A stretch of DNA of 64,000 nt from an uncultured Lachnospiraceae bacterium. GTDB taxonomy: Bacteria > Bacillota > Clostridia > Lachnospirales > Lachnospiraceae. A program made the position numbers and the translations under genes. The notes below the pieces were generated by a model that saw only the letters and a list, made by a program, of their open reading frames with translations, did no database searches and was not told the origin of the DNA. Of this stretch, positions 51,339-60,301 are shown one piece after another. Within the stretch, counting starts at the first letter, position 1, and each line of letters opens with the position of its first letter. The stretch lies in NCBI GenBank assembly GCA_910579505.1, contig CAJTTZ010000001.1:496001-560000 (forward strand), given 5' to 3'.

Positions 51339-52502
51339 TTACTTCACCACTCTCACACGGAATACCCCGTCGATGGACTGGAGCTTTTCGATAATCTCCT
51401 TTGACGCGGGCGTCTCGATATCCAGCATCGTGTACGCCACCTCTCCCTTTGACTTGTTCGTCATATCGGAGATATTGATGTTGTTGTCGCCGAAGCAGGC
51501 GGTAAACTTGGTGATCATGTTTGCGATATTCTTGTGGAAAACCGCCACACGTCCTGCCTGCTCGCAAATACCCATATCGCACTTCGGATAGTTCACGCTG
51601 TTGGCAATATTGCCGTTTTCCAGATAATCCTTCATCTGCTTGACTGCCATCACCGCACAGTTGTCCTCCGACTCCTCCGTGGACGCGCCAAGGTGTGGGA
51701 TCACAATACATCCTTCCTGTCCCGCTGTGGTAGCATTCGGAAAATCGGAAACATACTTTCTCACCTTGCCCGCCTTAATGCTCTCCAAAACAGCCTTCTC
51801 ATCCACCAGAAGGTCTCTCGCAAAGTTTAAGAGAATCACGCCGTCCTTCATCTGGTCGAGCGCCTCTTTATTAATCATCCCTTTCGTCGCATCCATCAGC
51901 GGCACATGGATTGTGATGATGTCACACTCCGCGTAAATCTCCTCCACATGCAGCACATGCTTTACATCGCGGCTTAAATTCCACGCCGCGTCCACGGACA
52001 CATACGGGTCATAGCCGTAAACTTCCATGCCCAGGTGCTTCGCCACGTTTGCCACCCTGACGCCGATGGCGCCCAGACCGATGATACCGAGCTTTTTGCC
52101 TTCGATCTCCGTACCCGCAAAATTCTTCTTGGCCTTCTCCGCATTCTTACCTACATTTTCATCCGCCTGGTTCTCTTTCACCCACTCGATGCCGCCCACT
52201 ACGTCACGGGACGCAAGGAGCATACCCGCAATCACGAGCTCTTTGACGCCGTTCGCGTTGGCGCCGGGGGTATTGAACACCACGATGCCTTTCTCCGCGC
52301 ACTTATCCAGGGGAATGTTGTTCACGCCTGCGCCTGCCCGCGCGATTGCCAGCAGATTTTCCGGCAGCTCCATGTCGTGCATCGCCGCACTTCTCACCAG
52401 AATGCCGTCCGCCTCCTCGATCTTTTCTGTCTTCTCGTACTGCCCGCTGAATTTTTCCAGACCCACCTGTGCGATGGGATTTAAGCAATGATATTTAAAC
52501 AT
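51339..52502 (-). CDS. serA: D-3-phosphoglycerate dehydrogenase
   Basis: A 387-residue enzyme, the short SerA form. The NAD-binding part has KLGIIGLGAIGVRVANVAKH, followed by catalytic PHLGASTEESEDN near residue 270. The C-terminal ACT domain (about 315-387, ending SIDGVFRVRVVK) suits serine feedback. It oxidises 3-phosphoglycerate, the first step of serine synthesis, and follows serC by 59 bp on the same strand. Confidence 0.95.
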   Translation of the reverse strand: MFKYHCLNPIAQVGLEKFSGQYEKTEKIEEADGILVRSAAMHDMELPENLLAIARAGAGVNNIPLDKCAEKGIVVFNTPGANANGVKELVIAGMLLASRDVVGGIEWVKENQADENVGKNAEKAKKNFAGTEIEGKKLGIIGLGAIGVRVANVAKHLGMEVYGYDPYVSVDAAWNLSRDVKHVLHVEEIYAECDIITIHVPLMDATKGMINKEALDQMKDGVILLNFARDLLVDEKAVLESIKAGKVRKYVSDFPNATTAGQEGCIVIPHLGASTEESEDNCAVMAVKQMKDYLENGNIANSVNYPKCDMGICEQAGRVAVFHKNIANMITKFTACFGDNNINISDMTNKSKGEVAYTMLDIETPASKEIIEKLQSIDGVFRVRVVK

Positions 52503-52561
52503 TTGTACTGCCTTCCTTTACTCACAAATTATATTACACATGCTATTTATAACTGCGTCCC

Positions 52562-53644
52562 TTATGCGTTTTCACTTTCAAACTGTTTCATAAACGCCAC
52601 AAGCTTCTCCACGCCCTCCACAGGCATCGCATTGTAGATGCTGGCGCGCATACCGCCCACGGTTCTGTGTCCTTTCAGGTTCACGAACCCGGCAGCCGTC
52701 GCCTCTTTGATGAATTTGGCGTCCGTCTCCTCATTGCCCGTCACGAAAGGCACATTCATGAGGGATCTGTCCTCTTTTCTGACCGTGCCCTTGAAAAGCT
52801 TGCTCTCGTCGAGGAAGTCATAGAGAATTTTCGCCTTCTTCTCGTTTAACGCCTTCATCGCCTCGAGACCGCCGTTTTTCAGAAGCCACTTGAACACCTT
52901 GCCGCAGATATAGATGCCGTAGCAGGGAGGCGTATTGTACAGGGAGTCATTGTCCGCATGCACCTTAAACTTCATCATGGTAGGTGTGCCGGGGAGTACA
53001 TCGTCCGTCAGCAGGTCCTCCCTGATGATAACGACCTGTGTGCCTGCGGGTCCCACATTCTTCTGTACGCCGGCGTATACCAGGCCGTACTTCGTCACAT
53101 CCATAGGCTCCGACAGGAAGCAGGAAGACACATCGGAAACGAGAATCTTGCCCTTCGTATCCGGCAGCGTGTGGTATTTGGTGCCGTAGATCGTATTGTT
53201 CTCACAGATATAGACATAATCCATATCATCCGTTATGGGAAGATCGGAACAGTCCGGAATGTAAGAAAACGTCTCATCCGCGGAAGAGGCAAGCTCCACA
53301 GCCTCCCCGTATATCTTCGCCTCCGCGAACGCCTTCTTCGCCCACTGCCCGGTCAGGATATATCCTGCCTTGCGGTTTTTCATCAGGTTCATGGGAACCG
53401 ACGCAAACAAAAGGCTTGCGCCGCCCTGCAAAAACAGTACCTTATAGTTATCGGGAATGTGAAGGAGCGTGCGCAGATCCGCCTCCGCCTCCTTGATGAT
53501 CGTGTCATAAACCTTCGACCGATGACTCATCTCCATGACCGACATCCCTGATCCCTTGTAATCGAGCATCTCCTCCGCAGCCTCTTTTAACACCTCTTCG
53601 GGTAAAACCGCGGGTCCCGCTGAAAAATTATACACTCTGGACAC
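52562..53644 (-). CDS. serC: Phosphoserine aminotransferase
   Basis: A 360-residue PLP enzyme. YNFSAGPAVLPEEVLKEAAE starts the protein, FLQGGASLLFASVPMNL follows, and the PLP lysine is in AGVQKNVGPAG near residue 195. It converts phosphohydroxypyruvate to phosphoserine. It is upstream of serA, and DUF1015 lies two genes away. A free phosphoserine phosphatase (serB) is not seen nearby. Confidence 0.96.
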   Translation of the reverse strand: MSRVYNFSAGPAVLPEEVLKEAAEEMLDYKGSGMSVMEMSHRSKVYDTIIKEAEADLRTLLHIPDNYKVLFLQGGASLLFASVPMNLMKNRKAGYILTGQWAKKAFAEAKIYGEAVELASSADETFSYIPDCSDLPITDDMDYVYICENNTIYGTKYHTLPDTKGKILVSDVSSCFLSEPMDVTKYGLVYAGVQKNVGPAGTQVVIIREDLLTDDVLPGTPTMMKFKVHADNDSLYNTPPCYGIYICGKVFKWLLKNGGLEAMKALNEKKAKILYDFLDESKLFKGTVRKEDRSLMNVPFVTGNEETDAKFIKEATAAGFVNLKGHRTVGGMRASIYNAMPVEGVEKLVAFMKQFESENA

Positions 53645-53728
53645 TTTTCTCTCCTCCCGTCCTCATTCGTTGCCGTTTACAAAAACCAAATCTCATTTTA
53701 CGCCCTTCGGACGCTTTAGTCAATTACT

Positions 53729-55126
53729 TTAATAAAACATAACGACAGGCGTCCCCACTTCCGCCATGTCGAAAAGCTGTTCCATCGCCGCGCGGGGGGT
53801 ATTGATGCAGCCGTGGGAGCCGTTCGTCTGATAGATCGTGCCGCCAAACTTTCCGCGCCACGCCGCGTCGTGGATACCGATATTTCCTTTCACAGGCATC
53901 CAGAAATCCACGTGGGAAGCATAATTTGCCCCGCGCAGAATACGGTTTTTCTGTTTCGCATACACAAAATTGACCCCGGAGGGCGTTCCCATCCTGCGGG
54001 ATGTGTTTCCCGTCACAATCGGCGTGTCTATCGTCAAAACGCCGTCCACGTAATAGTACATCTTCTGCTCTCCCATATCTACCTCGATATAGGTGGAGCC
54101 GATGTCCTCGCTGCCCTTCTCCCACGCTTCCTGCGTGTATACAGGCTCATGTACCTCTCTTTTCTTCCCATAAAAAGCTTCCGTCAGATAGGCCTTCTCC
54201 GCCTCCTGATCTATTATGTTGCCGTAGAGGCCGCCTTCCACCGTCACCACATCGCCTCTGGTGGATAAAAACTCCCTGCTTGCGCCCACGGTATCATACT
54301 TTGCCGCCAGCGTTTCCACAAAGTCCTCTATCGCATGTTCTTTCAGTTGAAAATCTCCCGATTCATCGAATAAAAAGCGGCCGTTATCATCAAGTGCAAT
54401 CCAGTCGCAGACAACGGACGCATCCACGGGAACTTCCTCTTCCCCCATAAGGTAGACAATGCCGCAGTCCTGAAAGCGTTCCAGTTTTTCCCAGACGTCC
54501 AGTGTTTCCCGCATCTGTGCCGTCATCTCCAGATCATGGTAACATCCCTCGTCCAGCAGGGAAACTTCGGTCTTTGACTCCTCAATCGCGGAGAGTACCG
54601 CTCCCCTGGCCTGCTCTGTAAAGAGAACGTCTGTCCTCTCATTCAAAAGCGTATATCCCTGAGGCGTCCGGGTGATGGCTACCCTGCGCTCCTTATCTGT
54701 CCGTTTGTCCTGACAGAAAGGAAGCGCGTCAAAGCAGGCCTCAAAAGCTTCTCTGTCATAGGAAACCACCGGGGCCAGTTCCACCTGATGTCCTCCCAGC
54801 AGACTGTCGATCCACATCCACGGATTCTGCCTCTTCTGATAAATCTCCAGCGCCTTCTTAAAATCAAACTGGTATGAAATTTCCTCCGCGGATATCACAT
54901 AAGAGTTACCGTCCTTATCTTTCACGGTGACGCCCTCATATGTGAAATCCTTAACCAGTTCGTCATTTACCTCCTGAATGCTCCTGCCGGTACAGTAAAT
55001 ACCATTGATCCAGGTTCCGTAGATAAACGCGTTATGGTAATACACGGCAAGCCCCAGATAGGTCGCCATCAGACTGACTGTGGCAATGCCCAGAATGACC
55101 GCCATATGCTTTAGTAATCTCTTCAT
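53729..55126 (-). CDS. L,D-transpeptidase with N-terminal membrane anchor
   Basis: A 465-residue protein. One N-terminal helix anchors it. The middle has peptidoglycan-binding-like (PG_binding_4) repeats (about residues 50-330). The YkuD catalytic domain ends the protein, with the nucleophile cysteine in GSHGCINTPRAAM near residue 445 and YIEVDMGEQKMYYYVDG at its start. It makes 3-3 cross-links or attaches proteins to peptidoglycan. It lies directly after ilvB (20 bp), at the end of the branched-chain amino acid gene chain, which is an odd neighbourhood. Confidence 0.9.
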   Translation of the reverse strand: MKRLLKHMAVILGIATVSLMATYLGLAVYYHNAFIYGTWINGIYCTGRSIQEVNDELVKDFTYEGVTVKDKDGNSYVISAEEISYQFDFKKALEIYQKRQNPWMWIDSLLGGHQVELAPVVSYDREAFEACFDALPFCQDKRTDKERRVAITRTPQGYTLLNERTDVLFTEQARGAVLSAIEESKTEVSLLDEGCYHDLEMTAQMRETLDVWEKLERFQDCGIVYLMGEEEVPVDASVVCDWIALDDNGRFLFDESGDFQLKEHAIEDFVETLAAKYDTVGASREFLSTRGDVVTVEGGLYGNIIDQEAEKAYLTEAFYGKKREVHEPVYTQEAWEKGSEDIGSTYIEVDMGEQKMYYYVDGVLTIDTPIVTGNTSRRMGTPSGVNFVYAKQKNRILRGANYASHVDFWMPVKGNIGIHDAAWRGKFGGTIYQTNGSHGCINTPRAAMEQLFDMAEVGTPVVMFY

Positions 55127-55146
55127 AACTGACCTTCACATGAAAT

Positions 55147-56829
55147 TTACTTCTCGTCCGCGTCGAGATCTCCCGCGTCAAAAGCCTCACTGATCGGCGC
55201 GCCCGCAGGCACCATAGGAAATACCTTGTCATCCTCTGGTATCACACAGTTTAATAACACAGGTTTCTTTAACGCGATGGCTTTCTCGACAGCGGGAGCC
55301 ACTTCCTCCTTCTTCGTCACAAGAATCGCCTCACAGCCGAGCCCTTCCGCCACCTTGCAGAAGTCCACACCATCATTAAGAATCGTCTGGGAATAGCGTT
55401 TCCCGTAAAACAGGGTCTGCCACTGTCTGACCATGCCCAGCACATGGTTGTTGATGACCACCTGGATAATCGGTATATTGTAGCGGCTTGCCGTTGCCAG
55501 CTCGTTCATATTCATGCGGAAGCACCCGTCGCCCGCAATATTGATACAGATTTTGTCAGGCTGCCCCATCTTTGCCCCGATGCAGGCGCCGAGCCCGTAA
55601 CCCATGGTGCCCAGTCCCCCTGAAGTGAGAAGCGTGCGGGGGCTTGAATATTTATAATACTGTGCCGCCCACATCTGATGCTGTCCCACATCCGTTGTGA
55701 TGATAGCGCTGCCCTCTGTTACCCTGTCGATCTCCTCCATGATATAGGGACAGGAAAGCGCCCCCTCGTCGTAATTCAGCGGATATTTCCTCTTCAGCTC
55801 CGCAATATGCGCCATCCACTCCTCATGGGACTGCCCGGTAAGTCTTTCGTTCAGCTTCGTTAGCACTTCTTTTAAATCTCCCACAAGAGAAACGTCCGTC
55901 TTGATATTTTTGTTGATCTCCGCCGCATCCACGTCGATATGCAGCACCTTCGCGTGCTCCGCAAATTTCTTCGGGTTTCCAACCACACGGTCTGAAAAAC
56001 GCGCGCCGAGGGCGATCAGCAGATCGCACTCGCTGACGCCGAAATTGGAAGTCTTCGTTCCGTGCATACCGATCATGCCTGTGTATCTGTCGTCATGACC
56101 GTCTACCACGCCCTTTCCCATGAGCGTATCGCAGACGGGGGCGTCCACCAGCCCCGCAAAGGCTCTCACCTCCTCATAGGCTTCGGAGATAACCGCGCCG
56201 CCTCCCACATAGATAAAGGGTTTCTTCGCACTCTCCAGAAGGCGCACCGCCTCCGTCAGCTCCTCTTTTGTGTAACGGCCCTGTTTCTTTGCCTTCTCCG
56301 GCGTCTGTTTCTCATACTCGCAGGAGTTTGCCGTCACATCCTTCGTGATATCCACAAGCACCGGACCGGGTCTGCCGCTTCTGGCTATGGTAAATGCCTT
56401 TCTGAGCGTATCCGCCAGAATATTGACGTCCTTTACTATATAATTATGTTTGGTGATGGGCATGGTGATTCCCGCGATATCCACCTCCTGAAAAGAATCC
56501 TTTCCGAGAAGGGGCAGATTTACGTTACAGGTAATCGCCACCACAGGCACCGAATCCATATAAGCCGTCGCGATTCCCGTCACCAGATTGGTCGCGCCCG
56601 GACCACTTGTTGCCAGACAGACTCCCACCCTGCCGGTAGCCCTTGCATAACCGTCCGCCGCATGTGCAGCCCCCTGCTCATGGGACGTCAGAATATGTTT
56701 GATCTCCCCGCTGTGCTGATACAGCGCGTCATACACATTTAGAATCGTACCGCCGGGATAGCCGAACACGGTGTCCACTCCCTGCTCCTTCAGACATTCC
56801 ACTACAATCTGCGCACCTGTCAATACCAT
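55147..56829 (-). CDS. ilvB: Acetolactate synthase large subunit
   Basis: A 560-residue thiamin-diphosphate enzyme. The glutamate in SHEQGAAHAADGYARATG activates ThDP, and GDGCFRMNMNELATASRYN is the ThDP/Mg motif. It condenses pyruvate to acetolactate (valine/leucine) or with 2-oxobutyrate (isoleucine). The regulatory subunit gene ilvN is not adjacent, so it is encoded elsewhere or absent. The ribosome binding site GCAGGAGGA is strong. Copy D of the repeat lies before it. Confidence 0.94.
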   Translation of the reverse strand: MVLTGAQIVVECLKEQGVDTVFGYPGGTILNVYDALYQHSGEIKHILTSHEQGAAHAADGYARATGRVGVCLATSGPGATNLVTGIATAYMDSVPVVAITCNVNLPLLGKDSFQEVDIAGITMPITKHNYIVKDVNILADTLRKAFTIARSGRPGPVLVDITKDVTANSCEYEKQTPEKAKKQGRYTKEELTEAVRLLESAKKPFIYVGGGAVISEAYEEVRAFAGLVDAPVCDTLMGKGVVDGHDDRYTGMIGMHGTKTSNFGVSECDLLIALGARFSDRVVGNPKKFAEHAKVLHIDVDAAEINKNIKTDVSLVGDLKEVLTKLNERLTGQSHEEWMAHIAELKRKYPLNYDEGALSCPYIMEEIDRVTEGSAIITTDVGQHQMWAAQYYKYSSPRTLLTSGGLGTMGYGLGACIGAKMGQPDKICINIAGDGCFRMNMNELATASRYNIPIIQVVINNHVLGMVRQWQTLFYGKRYSQTILNDGVDFCKVAEGLGCEAILVTKKEEVAPAVEKAIALKKPVLLNCVIPEDDKVFPMVPAGAPISEAFDAGDLDADEK

Positions 56830-56887
56830 GTTTTCTCCTCCTGCCTATCATAAAATTACATTTGTTATTCTTTTTCAAATTGGTTCG

Positions 56888-56970
56888 GATAATGCTGCTT
56901 TTTGGCATTCTCCTGTGTGAAGCTTGAAATCACTTAGCGAGGTTCTTTCGAGCTTAGTGTTTTCCTTCAC
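56888..56970 (-). repeat. Interspersed structured repeat, copy D, overlapping the ilvD stop
   Basis: On the minus strand the outer stem is GTGAAG/CTTCAC. Inside is GAAAACACTAAGC pairing with GCTAAGTGATTTC. The second hairpin GAGAATGCC/GCATTATC carries a mismatch. The ilvD stop (56954-56956) and the codons for EGKH are inside. It is nearly identical to copy B. Confidence 0.8.
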
Positions 56971-58630
56971 ACACCTCCAGAATCGCACCCCTGTTGCCGC
57001 TTGTCACCATCTCACGGTACCTGGACAGATAGCCGCCTGTCACCTTCGGCTCTCTTGGCTGCCATTTCGCTTTTCTCGCCTCCATCTCCTCATCGGAAAC
57101 TTTCACATCCAGCTTCATGTTCGGAATGTCAATACTGATGATATCGCCCTCTTCCACCAGCGCAATCGGTCCGCCCACCGCAGCCTCAGGCGATACATGG
57201 CCAATGGACGCGCCTCTGGATGCGCCGGAGAAACGGCCGTCCGTAATCAACGCCACGCTGGAGCCGAGTCCCATGCCCGCAATGGCTGAGGTGGGATTTA
57301 ACATCTCCCGCATACCGGGGCCCCCTTTCGGCCCTTCATAGCGGATCACAACCACATCGCCGGCCACAATCTTACCGCCCTTGATCGCCGCAATCGCATC
57401 CTCCTCGCACTCAAAAACGCGTGCGGGGCCTTCGTGCACCATCATCTCCTCCACCACCGCGGAGCGCTTCACCACACTGCCGTCTGGCGCCAGATTTCCC
57501 TTTAAGACAGCGAGACCGCCCGTCTTGCTGTAAGGATTTTCCACCGTTCTGATAACATCTGTATTTTTATTTACCGCATCCTTGATATTTTCACCAATCG
57601 TCTCACCCGTCACCGTCATGCAGTCCGTGTGGAGCAGCCCGATATCCGCAAGCTCCTTCATCACCGCGTAAACGCCGCCGGCCTCGTTCAGATCTTCCAT
57701 ATAAGTGGGGCCTGCCGGAGCCAGATGACAAACGTTGGGCGTCTTCTCACTGATCTCATTGGCGAAAGCAATGTCAAAGTCAAAGCCTACCTCATGGGCA
57801 ATCGCCGGCAGATGTAACATGGAATTGGTGGAGCAGCCGAGCGCCATATCCACCGTGAGGGCGTTTAAGATCGCGTCCTTCGTCATGATGTCCCTCGGCC
57901 TGATATTCTTTTCAAGCAGATTCATCACCGCCATGCCCGCGTGCTTGGCAAGCTTGATACGCTCGGAATAGACCGCGGGAATCGTGCCGTTGCCGCGAAG
58001 CCCCATACCCAGCGCCTCGGTCAGACAGTTCATGGAGTTTGCCGTGTACATACCCGAACAGGAACCGCAGGTCGGACAGGTCTTCTCCTCAAATTCCAGA
58101 AGCTCCTCGTCCGTGATCGTCCCAGCCGCATGGGAGCCGACCGCCTCAAACATGGAAGACAGGCTTCTCTTTTCACCTTTCACATGTCCCGCCAGCATGG
58201 GGCCGCCGGAAACAAAGACCGTGGGCACATTGATGCGCGCCGCCGCCATCAGAAGACCCGGCACGTTCTTGTCACAGTTCGGCACCATCACAAGCGCGTC
58301 AAACTGATGCGCCAGGGCCATACATTCCGTGGAATCCGCAATCAGGTCGCGGGTCACAAGCGAATACTTCATGCCGATATGTCCCATGGCAATACCGTCG
58401 CAGACTGCAATCGCCGGGAACACCACAGGCACACCGCCCGCCTCCGCGACGCCAAGCCTCACCGCGTCCACAATTTTATCCAGATTCATATGCCCGGGCA
58501 CAATCTCGTTGTAGGAGCTGACAATACCCACCATGGGTTTTTTCATCTCCTCCTGCGTAAATCCAAGGGCATTAAACAAACTTCTGTGGGGCGCCTGCTG
58601 GGTACCCACTTTCACATTGTCACTTCTCAT
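56954..58630 (-). CDS. ilvD: Dihydroxy-acid dehydratase
   Basis: A 558-residue iron-sulfur enzyme. Cluster cysteines lie in MVPNCDKNVPG and TCPTCGSCSGMYTANSMNC. It dehydrates dihydroxy acids to the keto acids of valine and isoleucine. Length matches the Bacillus enzyme. Its last residues, CEGKH, are encoded inside copy D of the repeat, and topB ends in the same EGKH from copy B. GGAGGAGAAAAGC precedes the start. Confidence 0.96.
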   Translation of the reverse strand: MRSDNVKVGTQQAPHRSLFNALGFTQEEMKKPMVGIVSSYNEIVPGHMNLDKIVDAVRLGVAEAGGVPVVFPAIAVCDGIAMGHIGMKYSLVTRDLIADSTECMALAHQFDALVMVPNCDKNVPGLLMAAARINVPTVFVSGGPMLAGHVKGEKRSLSSMFEAVGSHAAGTITDEELLEFEEKTCPTCGSCSGMYTANSMNCLTEALGMGLRGNGTIPAVYSERIKLAKHAGMAVMNLLEKNIRPRDIMTKDAILNALTVDMALGCSTNSMLHLPAIAHEVGFDFDIAFANEISEKTPNVCHLAPAGPTYMEDLNEAGGVYAVMKELADIGLLHTDCMTVTGETIGENIKDAVNKNTDVIRTVENPYSKTGGLAVLKGNLAPDGSVVKRSAVVEEMMVHEGPARVFECEEDAIAAIKGGKIVAGDVVVIRYEGPKGGPGMREMLNPTSAIAGMGLGSSVALITDGRFSGASRGASIGHVSPEAAVGGPIALVEEGDIISIDIPNMKLDVKVSDEEMEARKAKWQPREPKVTGGYLSRYREMVTSGNRGAILEVCEGKH

Positions 58631-58650
58631 TGCTTTTCTCCTCCTTTATC

Positions 58651-60297
58651 TCACTCCGTCCGCGCTTGATTTCCTGCAAACAGGATAGTCTGCCAGTTTT
58701 CATAAACCTGTGTCATATTTTCTTCTATATAAGGCCGCTTCGCTTCCACATCCTCTTTCGTCAGATAGAACTTCCACTCCTCGGGAGCCTCCCTGTAACC
58801 GTAGGGCAGCCCCAGAAGCGCCTTATCCAGCAGAACGATATCCGCGCCCTCCGGCTCCCTTGTAACCCGGTCCTCACCAAGTCCATAAAGATACAGGAGC
58901 AGATACTCCTGGTCGCAGTCCGTCACCGCCACAATATCCGTGTCTTCTATCGTAATCTGTCCATAGGCGTCCGCAATCAGTTCATCCCGCATACTGTACG
59001 CCGACATATCCGCCAGCACAAATGCCCACGATACGCCTGCCGCTATATAGAAAAGCCACTTGCATCCCCTGCTAATTCCGCCCTTATACCAAGCGGCGGG
59101 CAGTTTCTCCAAAAGAACTATCAGCCGTTGAACCAGCCAGCCGACCAGCAGCGCTGCCCACACGCCGAGGAAAGAAAACACTCTCTGGTAGGGGAGCTTA
59201 CACTGGATCACAAGCGCAAGCGCAAGCAGAACCGCCGTCAGGACAAAATACCATTCCCAAAAAACTTTTTTTGCCTTTATAATCAGGCAGACCACCGCCG
59301 CCAGAATCCCTGCCGGAAGGAGGAAACACATCAGATCCCCCCAGAGTCCCGCCCCCGGCGAAAGCTGCGATCCAAAAAGCGTTTTCAGCCAGTGTCCCGC
59401 CTGCCCCCAAAATTCCTGTCTGGTCATACTCTGGATATAAGGCGTGGCAAGCATATAACCAATGCCTTCCTGTAACGCCCGAAACGGCGCATGGAGAATG
59501 ATATCAATGTGCCCCGCCGTGTAAAAAGGCCCGTCCGGCGTCTTGGAAAGCAGATTGGAACCGATAGCCAGCCACAGAACGCCATATAAACCCGCCGTAC
59601 ACAACGCACTTAATAAGGACACCGCAACCAGCCGTAAAAGCCGCCCGTAATCCCTGTCAATAAGGAGCAAAAAGCCCCCGACCATGCATACAGGCATCAC
59701 CACATACAGACTGCTTGGAATCGCCCAGAGCGCAATCACAAGCGACGCGCCAAACGCAATATAATTACATTTGTTATTTTTCTTTTCCGCCACAATCGAA
59801 TAGAGCGACAAAAGCGCTGTTAAATAGCAGAACGTCACAAGCGCATACCCTCTGCCCTGCACCGCAAGCTGGTTGACCATATACATACCCGCAAAGAGAA
59901 AAACGGGAATGAGCGCGATCCCTTCCGTAAGATATTTTCTGGAAATGCGGTACAGCAGGACCAGACTGCCCAGGCTGCACAGATAGGATACACCACGCAG
60001 AGCCACCGGCGCACATCCAAATATCCCCAGACATGCCGCCAACGTGGAATATCCCACATGATTATTGGGGAGCGGCCAGTGAATTGCCGCATACACCGGC
60101 CCTCTGCTTATAAAATAATAATAAGTATACAGCTCGTCATACCATGGCGTCAAAAGAAACATCCTTCTCCCATAGTAGACCGCCATCACCGCAAAAAACA
60201 GGAAAAAAACTTTCGTCTCCGCGGTTAGGTTTGGTTTCTTTCCCGCTATAAAGTAGGCGGTGGCGCCTTTTTCCCGGTGCTTCAAAAAATAACCCAC
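58651..60297 (-). CDS. GT-C-like membrane glycosyltransferase (PMT/GT39-like)
   Basis: A 548-residue protein with about eleven helices. After the first helix the loop TPWYDELYTYYYFISRG carries an acidic pair in the position of the catalytic aspartate of PMT-type enzymes. A C-terminal external domain follows the last helix, VSWAFVLADMS. It would transfer a sugar from a polyprenyl carrier outside the membrane; donor and acceptor are unknown. Start: GTG 60297, directly after the leuB stop; TTG 60321 inside leuB is possible. It lies between leuB and ilvD in the branched-chain amino acid chain. Confidence 0.65.
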   Translation of the reverse strand: MGYFLKHREKGATAYFIAGKKPNLTAETKVFFLFFAVMAVYYGRRMFLLTPWYDELYTYYYFISRGPVYAAIHWPLPNNHVGYSTLAACLGIFGCAPVALRGVSYLCSLGSLVLLYRISRKYLTEGIALIPVFLFAGMYMVNQLAVQGRGYALVTFCYLTALLSLYSIVAEKKNNKCNYIAFGASLVIALWAIPSSLYVVMPVCMVGGFLLLIDRDYGRLLRLVAVSLLSALCTAGLYGVLWLAIGSNLLSKTPDGPFYTAGHIDIILHAPFRALQEGIGYMLATPYIQSMTRQEFWGQAGHWLKTLFGSQLSPGAGLWGDLMCFLLPAGILAAVVCLIIKAKKVFWEWYFVLTAVLLALALVIQCKLPYQRVFSFLGVWAALLVGWLVQRLIVLLEKLPAAWYKGGISRGCKWLFYIAAGVSWAFVLADMSAYSMRDELIADAYGQITIEDTDIVAVTDCDQEYLLLYLYGLGEDRVTREPEGADIVLLDKALLGLPYGYREAPEEWKFYLTKEDVEAKRPYIEENMTQVYENWQTILFAGNQARTE

Positions 60298-60301
60298 GCT
60301 A

